Origin: Pseudopyrenochaeta lycopersici
Lineage: Eukaryota; Ascomycota; Dothideomycetes; Pleosporales; Pseudopyrenochaetaceae
NCBI GenBank assembly: GCA_003313425.1
Contig: NHZP01000041.1
Coordinates: 1-64,000 of the forward strand
DNA length: 64,000 bases
Direction: 5' to 3'
In this document: piece by piece, positions 56,416 to 64,000 of the stretch
Numbering within the stretch: the first letter of the stretch is position 1
How the letters are laid out: the number at the start of each line of letters is the position of its first letter
Notes under the pieces: model-generated
Databases searched by the model: none
What the model saw: only the letters and a program-made list of their open reading frames with translations
What the model was told of the DNA's origin: nothing
Program-made: the position numbers and the translations under genes

Positions 56416-57026
56416 ATGTCTTCTAGAATAATCTTTTCTAAAGAAGATCTATTATCTTCTACTTTAGAACTACCTTCTATAGCTAATTTAGCTCCTATTT
56501 TTAAAACTAGAAAGTTTAAACTAGAACTTTTACCTTATAAAGAAGGAGAACCTAGATTATTCAAAGCTATTTGTACTAGCCGTACTTATTATTCTAAGTA
56601 AAGTGGCCTATTAATACTACTAACTTAAATATGCACTATAAAACTAAACATTTTAATTTAAATAAGCCTATTAGTATAGAAGATGAAGACTTTAATCTAG
56701 AAGATAGTTCTAATATAGAAAGTAGTAGTGTTACTACTACTAATACTTTAAACTCTTATTTTAAAAATACTAATATAAAAAAAGGCCTAGTTTTATCTTT
56801 TTTAGTAATAGAAAATCTACTAGAATTACTATTTAAAACTATTTTTAATTTATTTATTTCTAAATTATATAAAGTATCTAGCTCTTTTTTTATAGCAGTT
56901 CTTCCTATAGTATGTATATTATCTTTTAGATATTTAATTAAATTATTAAAACTAGTACTTTCTACCAGTGATGGGCAAAAATTAGTAATTACTATTTTTT
57001 CAAATTTTTTAAAAGGTTTATATTAA
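56416..57026 (+). pseudogene. AT-rich hAT-type transposase N-terminus, broken
   Basis: ATG 56416 starts a 61-codon frame (MSSRIIFSKEDLLSSTLELP) ending near AICTSRTYYSK. After a shift the frame continues KWPINTTNLNMHYKTKHFNL, a BED-finger second half (HxxxxxH). An acidic Ser-rich linker and helical stretch follow. At 56967 a CAGTGATGGGC terminal motif of the AT-rich hAT family interrupts it. Catalytic domain absent. Confidence 0.5.
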
Positions 57027-57467
57027 ACTACTTAGTAATTCTAAGTTAAGATCTAAAAGATCCTGTTTAGATAAAGTAATTCTAGACATATAATTATATT
57101 AGTTTATATTTATTATATCTTATTTTAGTATCTTAATTAAGTATTATATAAACTTTATAATCATTTTAATATATTTAAGCTTTAAAAGATAAATAAGATA
57201 TATATTACTCTAAATAAAAGAGTTTATATTCTTATTTTTTGTTTATAAGAGAAAGGTTATCTCTTTATATCTATAATCTATTTATTACCTTAGCTAAATA
57301 TGTAGATTAATAATATAAAAGAGGAGTAAGAAAATAATTATATTAATCTATAAGCAATTTATAATAACCAATAAGCAATTTATAATAATTTATAAGTAAT
57401 ATATATTAATTTTTAAGCAATTTATAAGCGATTTATATTAATTTATAAGTAATTTCTAAAAATCTAT

Positions 57468-58166
57468 TGTGCAGGAACAGAGGCCTCAGCCAACTTCTTC
57501 CTTTTGATGGTAGCCTTGCACGCAGTGGAAGCAACTGAGCATCTCGTGTTGGTTGAGATGGCGAGGTGCGGGGACGGGTAACGAGGTAGACAAGGGTGGA
57601 TAGGCAACGGTGAATTGAATGATCGAGACTCTGTTGAGGCAGGACTTGACAGTACGGCGTGGGTGATACTTGGTGGACTCGATGCCTCCCAAGGAGGTCC
57701 TATCTATCTACCTTTATACCCGGATTTCCCGGCCAAGCCTACCTAATCCTAGCTGAGATGCCCTCGGTAACTACGTCACCAAGTGCATCGGCACAATACT
57801 TTTAGAGGCTTTAAATACTATATTACTTTTAGAGATAGTGTGCCGATGCACTTGGTGACGTAGTTACCGAGGGCATCTTAGCTAGGATTGGATAAGCTTG
57901 GCCGGGAAATCCGGGTATAGAGGTAGATAGATAGGACCTCCTTGTGAGGCATCGAATCCACCAAGTATCACCCACGCTGTACTGTCAAGTCCTGTTTCAC
58001 TAGAATCTCGATCATTCAATTCATCGTTACCTATCCACCTTTGTCTACCTTGTTACCCGTCCCCGCACCTCGCCATCTCAACCAACACGAGATGCTCAGT
58101 TGCTTCCACTGCGCGCAAGGCTACCATCGAAAGGGAGAAGTTGGCTGAGGCCTCTGTTCCTGCACA
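57468..58166. repeat. Inverted pair of 328-bp LTRs
   Basis: Left arm 57468-57795 and right arm 57839-58166 are reverse complements with a modest number of differences, mostly transitions, around a 43-bp AT-rich spacer. In the right-arm sense the unit begins TGTGCCGATGCACTTGGTGA and ends CTCTGTTCCTGCACA, a TG...CA LTR. The palindrome extends 4 bp outward (CTAT/ATAG). A Copia integrase fragment follows the right arm. Confidence 0.9.
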
Positions 58167-58545
58167 ATAGTTATACTAAATACTTAGTAGTTAAACTATT
58201 AGAAAGTAGAGAGAATATAGTAAACATTATTAAACATACTATTAAAGAATTAGAATTAGAAGCTTATAATAATTCTAATAATCCTTATAGTATAGTAGCT
58301 AGTACTAGTAATTTAGCTTTTAAAAATAATAAAGTTAAAACCTTACATCTAGGTGATGAATTTAAACCTAAAGATTTAACTAATTATTTAGCTAAAAAAG
58401 GTATAATTACTAGATTTTCTGCTCCATATACTCCTGAGCAAAATGGAGCTGCAGAAATAATTAATAGAGTTTTATTAAATAAAGTTAGAGCTCTACTAAT
58501 TAATGGGAACCTACCTAAGCAGCTGTGGGGCGAAGCTTTCCCATA
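58167..58545 (+). pseudogene. Copia integrase core fragment
   Basis: Open frame with KTLHLGDEFKPKDLTNYLAK, GIITRFSAPYTPEQNGAAEI, then LPKQLWGEAF. These are the rve-domain motifs of Copia integrase (LHSDNGGEF..., APYTPEQNGxAER, NLPxxLWxEA). The first DDE Asp region lies further upstream and is lost; the second Asp appears as GDEF. The sequence is AT-rich up to about 58500 and then suddenly GC-normal for its last 40 bp. Confidence 0.75.
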
Positions 58546-59447
58546 AGCATCCCAATCTAGACTATCTCGAGATCGGCGCTGGTACGGGTGGTGCGACGGT
58601 TCCGATGCTTCAAGGGCTGAAGGGCTGCGAAGATGTCCACAAGTACCCGCGACTGAAGTCGTACACATACACCGACATTTCATCCTACTTCTTCCAACGC
58701 GCCGCAGAGAAGTTTGAGGACTTCTCGCAGTTCATGAACTTTAAGAAGCTCGATGTCGAGCAAACACAGGACTTCAAGCCTGCGTCCTACGATGTTATCG
58801 TTGCAGCCAACGTACTCCACGCCACATCCGACATGCATCGCACGATGGCACATGCACGGAAGCTTTTACGGCCAGGAGGCAAACTCATCCTTCTTGAAAT
58901 GACCAATCACCTTCTTGCAGCCTCGGTCATCTTTGGCACACTACCAGGCTGGTGGAACGCATCGGAAGAGTGGCGGACTGATGGCCCGCTGCTCACTGAG
59001 ACTCAGTGGGAGGATGTGCTGCGCTCTACTGGTTTCAGTAGTCTTCAAGCAAGTAGCCCGGATGTACTGGACCCACTGGAGGAGGGTACAAGGCTCATGA
59101 TAGCCACGGCCGTCGAAACCAAGTCAACTCTCTGCAATGGCTTGCCCAGGCCGCCAGAGAACCCTCTCATTACCATCCTGTGCTCCGACTTTCCGATCAA
59201 GATGAACGGGCTGGACATGCCGTTGGCGCTTAAGGTCAGGATGGAAAAGGCAGGCCTTCAAGTACAGCTTGCGTCGCTATCTAGGCTGAAACAGAGAGAT
59301 ATAACCGGCACAATCTGCGTCAGCTTTGTTGAGCTTGATGAACCACTCTTCGCCAGCCCTTCGACTGACCAATTTAAGATCCTCCAACGCTTCGCTGACA
59401 TATACACGGGCCTAATTTGGGTGACTCGTGGAGCAGCGTCTTCCTGA
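58530..59447 (+). pseudogene. Orphan C-methyltransferase region of a highly reducing PKS
   Basis: Starts mid-domain: LDYLEIGAGTGGATVPMLQG (SAM-binding motif I), TYTDISSYFFQRAAEKF, FKKLDVEQTQDF, YDVIVAANVLHATSDM (motif II), LRPGGKLILLEMTN, then GWWNASEEWRTDGPLL. After the methyltransferase comes the beginning of the structural KR region, ending IYTGLIWVTRGAASS and TGA 59447. The domain order is that of fungal HR-PKS (cMeT followed by pseudo-KR). KS, AT, DH, ER, KR and ACP are absent. It is an exon-like fragment joined to the Copia piece, and not functional alone. Confidence 0.85.
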
Positions 59448-59513
59448 GCCTCATTGTTATTCATGGTTATGGTTACGACCCCCCAAATAACCATATATAA
59501 CCATGTGCCCAGG
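59448..59513. repeat. hAT-like terminal sequence
   Basis: GGTTATGGTTACGACC, then AAATAACCATATATAACCAT and GTGCCCAGG. It resembles the right end of the hAT remnant at 19350-19367 (TATAACCAGATGCCC). It sits exactly between the PKS and reductase fragments. Confidence 0.4.
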
Positions 59514-59530
59514 TATGCTACAGAATACCC

Positions 59531-59806
59531 AAGTATCTGGACGATGTGTTCGAGAAGCGCGGGGGAACGAGATTGGCGGCAATGGGCACTTCCGATGTGG
59601 CTCATGGCAACGTCTCCACTGATTTCGAGACGTGGGAGGATGAAGTCTTCTGGCCTGCGATGCGAGCAAAGTACAACGGTGTATCTGAAGCCGAGGACCA
59701 AGGGTCAGTGGAGGTGTCAGATGTAAAGCCCGATAGGGTGTTAGATGTCACGTGTCGATCTCCAAGTTGCGAGATCCTAGATGGTAGCACAAACTCTCGG
59801 GTGTAG
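59531..59806 (+). pseudogene. Flavodoxin-domain fragment of a P450 reductase (CYP505-like or CPR-like)
   Basis: KYLDDVFEKRGGTRLAAMG, SDVAHGNVSTDFETWEDEVF, WPAMRAKYN. This is the last FMN-domain strand and helix of diflavin reductases, with the signature GxxD...DFExWxxxxWPAxxxxY. A short linker toward the FAD domain follows and ends at TAG 59806. The family is typical of P450 partners or self-sufficient CYP505 enzymes, often found next to PKS genes. Start and FAD/NADPH domains are missing. Confidence 0.6.
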
Positions 59807-61666
59807 CCGCTTGGCAGAGGGACACACAAAAAGGCAGAAAATAGAGAACACACAATGAATCACGTTCATCATCAAAAATTCATCAAAGATCAAGCCAAAT
59901 AGTACTTGAATCTGACAGGAAGCCACACTCCATGTCAGCATTTCCGCCTCGCAATCGTCACCTCTACGCCACAATGTCCGTGAGGCTCGAGTCGAAGACG
60001 TCGAACTTCTCTCAGGGTTTGGCGCCTTAATGGAGAGATGCAGTCAACGTCAAGTTGCTGGAGTAAGTGGGATGTATGGGACGGCATACAGAGAGTAAAG
60101 ATATTATTCTCTCGTCTCTCTCGGGATACAGAGGACTTTCGCTACACAGGGATGAGATTTGCTCTAGAAGACATTGTCCCTAGTGTCGTTGACGTCAAGG
60201 GCGCGTATAATAGCATAGCCGCGGAGCTAGAAACCAGGAGATCGGGCCAGTAACAGCTCCCTAGCAAATCGATCAGCGTACAGGACTCTGCATGATTAAT
60301 CAGGCCTACATCCTCCGTCAGCGTTGAAGTCTTCTCTGTGCCTATCATTGGGTGCTCATGGTGATGGAATGCACATCATTAATATAGGATTCGCTCATGA
60401 TTCAAGAGCTACGGCAGCTCCTCTAGCAGTCCTAAAGGATTTAGGTTCTATGATGAATCTACAAGCCCAGTTAATTGTTCCCTACGAGATAATTTGATAA
60501 CATAGCCTTTACAGACCGCACTGATCGCCGCTCCAATGAAAGTTCGTCGCCTGACTGAAGCGAGCTTAAAACGCCACAAGGTGGGGGAGGCACTATTTAG
60601 GTATTCCCAACAGGTATTCCCAACAAGTGTTTGACACCATGATGGCGGGGAACGGCTCAACGCTACATGCCATGAACACATACCTTGGCAAGAACCGTAT
60701 ATCATGTCCGCGGAACAACGCGGTCATCTCCGTTTCAAATATTATTGAACAAAGAAAAGTTTCAATTTACCGCTTTTTAGGCATGCAAACCACATACATA
60801 ATGTTAGTAGAATATTGTGCTATCTAATAATCTTGCGCACTTACGTAAGAGTAGATCCAAGTATACTTTATGTAGCTTCTGTACTTGGCTCTTTTGGATC
60901 TGCCTATTGGCTCCATACTCTTCCTTATGAGCCACCAAAGGCAAATTTTAGTCTCTAAGCTTCAAGATTTAGAGAACATAGAAGGAGGTATTTGGGGTAA
61001 ATCTACAGATATCAATTCCTAAGCCCATGATCAAATTCCCAGAACACCTTTTGTAATTGTGCTCAAGAGTACAGAATTGGACACAGGGTATTGCCATAGG
61101 ATAGTAATGCAAATTTGTAAGAGGCGAACGTTAGTATTAGACTACAAAGGGATGGCATAGTGCAAGATGACGGAGAGTGCAGAGAACTGAGACCTACATG
61201 CAAAAAGAGGCTTGAGATGCCCTAACACAATGCATAATAATTATCAATACTGGAAATAGGGTTTGAAGATATGCATAATAAAATAACCGCTGCTGATCGC
61301 AGTGGGATAACAATGAAGAAGCTTGTGGGTTTCATCATGTTTGTGCAGATCAATAACCCTCTTTCTCGCATGCCAACCCAAGCTTGGGTTAAGACTCTTT
61401 TTAGGTTTGGTATATGCACGGCGGTGCTATTTAGAAACCGTAGTTGAATGTATTAGTGGGGGCGTGGTGTTGTGTTGGCATTCTGTACCAGCTGAGATTC
61501 TCCTCCTCGTATGACCTCAACATTCATCTTTGCATGGTTCTCTATGACATGTGAAACCTATACGCAAAGTATAAATAAGAGTCTTCCGCCGTGGTATGTT
61601 GGGCAGGTCGCAACCGAATCTCATCTTGCCTTTTCTTCCCCACAACAATCACTGAACCTACAAACC
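59807..61666. other. No gene recognised; one short open frame
   Basis: An ATG-started 71-codon frame at 60038-60253 (DIVPSVVDVKGAYNSIAAEL) has no recognisable motif. A direct duplication GGTATTCCCAACA occurs at about 60599-60628. A segment at 59859-59915 recurs at 63560-63620. The last 200 bp are the promoter region of the secreted protein gene, with TATAAATA at about 61570. Confidence 0.4.
59859..59915 (+). repeat. Dispersed direct repeat, copy A
   Basis: ATCACGTTCATCATCAAAAA ... CATCAAAGATCAAGCCAAAT ... CTTGAATCTGA. It is repeated in the same orientation at 63560-63620 with a few substitutions and a small gap. Confidence 0.85.
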
Positions 61667-62263
61667 ATGACGAAGATCTTCAAGCTCGTTTTGATCGCAC
61701 TGGGTAAGTCCACGCTGGGACTAGCTCACACCGGACTAACCTTTCCAGCTGCGGGTACAGTATCAGCCTCGGCCTATCCCGATGAGAAAGGCAACAGCGA
61801 ATGCGCCCAGTGGTGTAAAGAATGTTTCGAAGGGGATCATGGAAAAGATTGCACAGCCAAGGGCGCTAAGGGGGATGGGCCATGCTATGAGTGCGGTCCG
61901 CATAAGACGAAACCGTCTATGCAACTTTGTCATGACACTTGTCGCGATACAGACAAAGATAATGAGCATTGCGGCAAGTGCGGCAATCCAGTGAGTCAAG
62001 TCCTTGGCAGAGGCTTTTGGGGTAGATACAAAGAAGTGACTGTGCTAATAAGGCTACATTAGTGCAAACATGATGAGAAATGTTGTAATGGAAAGCCAAC
62101 AAAGTGCTGGGGGGATGATGACAATAATTGTGGTGACTGTGGGAAGAAGGTAAGTACCAGAATCATATTTTTGGAAGTCGAGAGGGCAGAAAGCAAAGCT
62201 GACTAGTACTCCGCTGCGTAGTGCACAGGTGGTAAACATTGTAACAAAGGTGAATGCAAGTGA
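61667..62263 (+). CDS. Small secreted cysteine-rich protein (effector-like)
   Basis: Four exons 61667-61703, 61749-61990, 62063-62149 and 62222-62263 (135 residues). Introns are 45, 72 and 72 nt (GTAAGT/GACTAAC/CCAG; GTGAGT/GCTAAT/TTAG; GTAAGT/CTGACTAG/GTAG) with every phase matching. A signal peptide is clear: MTKIFKLVLIALAAGTVSAS. The mature part is hydrophilic with 19 cysteines. It ends in two related modules, CGKCGNPCKHDEKCCNGKPT and CGDCGKKCTGGKHCNKGEC, i.e. CGxCGxxC-x(5)-C. The exon boundaries fall between modules. No enzyme motif is present. Such proteins are typical apoplastic effectors or antimicrobial-like peptides of plant-associated fungi; the role here is inference. A TATA element lies about 95 bp upstream. 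Confidence 0.82.
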
Positions 62264-62703
62264 ACAAGCGATGTTGGGCCTTGGTTGAGACCCGGTGGCT
62301 CCAGATCCGCCTTGGTGGAAGTGAAGTTCGGATTGTCGCACACTGAATAAGAGAAGTGGCGTTCATCGTAATACCACAGATCGGAATAATTAGGTCCTGG
62401 GCACAGGCTTGTTAACAAGGAATGAATCAATGATTTAACGTATTTTATTATCACGTCATTAAGGATCTAGGCTATTATTAATTGCTTTCTGTGTTTCTGC
62501 ATCTCATAGCATCGCAACAGCGTCTACAGTAGGCCGATATTCTAATATAAGTTTACTATCTTTAATACGTCTCTCGCTAGCTTTTAAATTCTTAACCTAC
62601 TTAAAGGTTATATAAGAATATCTTTCTATCATTCCCAATAACGTGTTTCCCAAGCGAGCGCCGCAGTTTCCTCACCAAAACGCCTGCGCAACGACAACAC
62701 GTA

Positions 62704-63144
62704 ATGCCTCAACAACACCAAGCTCTAAAATCCTATACTGAAGCTGACGTACAGCTTGCTATCTTAGATATCCAAAGAAATCAAGTTCGAAGTCTACGAC
62801 ACGCTGAGGCAATCTACAAAGTCCCTGAACGTACAATACGTCGGCGACGCGACGGGAAGCGCTCTCGACGCGACTGCGAGCCGAACTCAAAGCGCCTGTT
62901 AAAGCTAGAAGAGAAGGTGATTGTACAGCGTGTACTTGAGGAGTCTGAACGTGGTATACCCTGCTCGAAGGCAGACGTACGAGATATGGTCAATAATTTG
63001 CTGAAAGATCGTAGTAGCAAGCCAGTTAGTAAGAACCGGGTTGACAACTTTATAACGCGTACACCTGAGCTGCGAACGCGATGGAGCCGTCCGTACGATC
63101 GCCAGCGAGCTGCCTGCGAGGACCCAGCGATCCTCCAGCCCTAG
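62704..63144 (+). pseudogene. pogo/Fot1-type transposase N-terminus, truncated
   Basis: ATG 62704. Psq-type HTH (SYTEADVQLAILDIQRNQ, AEAIYKVPERTIRRR), then RRDCEPNSKRLLKLEEKVIV and the CENP-B HTH (DMVNNLL, KNRVDNFITRTPELRTRWSR, YDRQRA). It stops at TAG 63142 where the family has Trp (a TGG-to-TAG change). About ten further codons in frame still fit (FTLVQNMKAKNG) before sequence identity is lost. The DDE domain is missing; an inverted-repeat element follows. Confidence 0.75.
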
Positions 63145-63254
63145 TTCACGCTAGTTCAGAACATGAAGGCAAAGAACGGTATTATTGTCAGAATTAATGA
63201 ATCTTTTGTTGAGAATGGATGATCCTTTTTTTGTTGTTCTGTCTGCTGCTTTCT

Positions 63255-63529
63255 TCTATAGCTCCTCTGCTTCCGGAGGTTCGTAGATCGCAATAGTTAT
63301 CAGTCCTACTATTTGTCGCTCTTTCCTATGCAGTACTTCTGAGCTTCTCCTTGTATCTGACAATTTGACAATTAAGCTAAGAACTCTATACCAGTTCCAG
63401 ATTACAGAAGTGCTTTGAGGCCTGTTAGATATAAAAGATAATCTCAGAAGTACTGCGCAGGAAAACCAATTAATAGTAGGACTGATACTACAATCTTCGG
63501 AACCTCCAGAAACACAGCAGCCATAGAAA
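63255..63529. mobile_element. Imperfect inverted-repeat element (possible MITE)
   Basis: Arms 63255-63343 and 63443-63529 are imperfect reverse complements (shared blocks GGAGGTTC, ATCAGTCCTACTATT, GCAGTACTTCTGAG) around a centre of about 100 bp. No coding frame. It directly follows the truncated pogo N-terminus and may have replaced its catalytic part. Confidence 0.6.
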
Positions 63530-63559
63530 GGACGGGAGACAACACCCAATCAAAAAAAG

Positions 63560-63620
63560 ATCACGTTCATCACCAAAAACGAATCCATCAAAGATCAAGC
63601 CAAATAGTCCTTGAATCTGA
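63560..63620 (+). repeat. Dispersed direct repeat, copy B
   Basis: Same sequence as 59859-59915. The two copies bracket the reductase-side flank, the secreted-protein gene and the pogo relic, about 3.7 kb apart. The rest of the window to 64000 shows no gene I can support. Confidence 0.85.
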
Positions 63621-64000
63621 GAACTAGACTATGGCACTTTACTATCTTTATAGCTCTGGTGTAACTATACGCATAGTACACCTATAAGGCTTACCTACTG
63701 TCAAAACCTGCTTACTTGAAATAATCCGCCTACTTCTAATAACCCGTCTACTGCGCAACTTCTTCCCTCTAGGATAGGAATCTTATAGATGGTCGCCTTA
63801 TAGTATTTCCAGTAAGAGTGGGCATTGGGTTGCAGAGAAAGGATTTTCCGGCTGGGAGACATGCGCAAACAAGGGCTATGTGCACCTCAACTGACCTGAG
63901 CACAGTGTCAGAAATATTACCACTATTGGAAGCAGAAATTGAGACTGCCTGCACTTACCACCACACCATTGAACGAAAAGCTTTTCAGGTAAAATCCGCT

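Larger units (their letters stand above)
39360..58500. other. AT-rich, RIP-like transposon block
   Basis: About 19 kb dominated by TA-rich sequence. Coding remnants of retroelements are recognisable only through many TAA/TAG codons and Cys-to-Tyr type changes, as expected from C-to-T mutation at CpA. Islands of normal composition inside it are later insertions (pogo 47194-49790) or LTRs. The region 39360-41600 holds no element I can name. The block ends abruptly near 58500. Confidence 0.85.

Overview
The window is nuclear DNA of a filamentous ascomycete (Pezizomycotina). The reasons are short 41-90 nt introns with GTAAGT-type donors and CTAAC/CTAAT branch sites, fungus-specific families (HET-domain proteins, a hydrolase-NACHT protein of the fungal NLR type, Zn2Cys6 factor, ECL1-like zinc protein, HR-PKS methyltransferase) and fungal transposons. 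I do not name a species.

Layout. 0-11.8 kb: sparse small genes, several spliced or broken (BTB protein with a frameshift in a T7 run, Zn2Cys6 DNA-binding protein beside a (GAA)36 tract, ECL1-like protein, small membrane protein, orphan N-terminus of a fungal DNA ligase). 11.9-37.2 kb: an island of allorecognition-type genes mixed with DNA transposons. It holds a hydrolase-NACHT protein head-to-head with a HET protein lacking its HET domain, a giant ankyrin-HET protein with 30 near-identical repeats, a second HET gene with a T8 frameshift, a decayed STAND N-terminus and a HET-like tail. An intact Tc1 element sits inside a pogo remnant, and a nearly intact hAT separates the STAND relic from a Copia fragment. 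About 39.4-58.5 kb: an AT-rich, RIP-like block of nested elements. It contains a decayed Gypsy with a later pogo insertion and a MITE, LTR pieces, large inverted repeats, and an extremely AT-rich hAT-like element that nevertheless keeps open, spliced genes. 58.5-64 kb: normal composition resumes inside a Copia integrase fragment, followed by relics of a secondary-metabolite locus (PKS C-methyltransferase, P450-reductase flavodoxin piece), a four-exon secreted cysteine-rich protein and a broken pogo N-terminus.

Most noteworthy. The AT-rich element at 50352-54579 carries, divergent from its hAT transposase, a three-exon gene (50563-51369, 221 aa) with textbook splice sites and matching phases. 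This suggests a two-gene transposon whose AT-richness is not simple decay. Other strong points are the homogenised ankyrin array fused to a C-terminal HET domain, a 328-bp inverted LTR pair, and a 56-bp MITE with a perfect 8-bp duplication.

All family assignments were made by eye from motifs; no database search was possible. Exon models rest on splice consensus and phase only.
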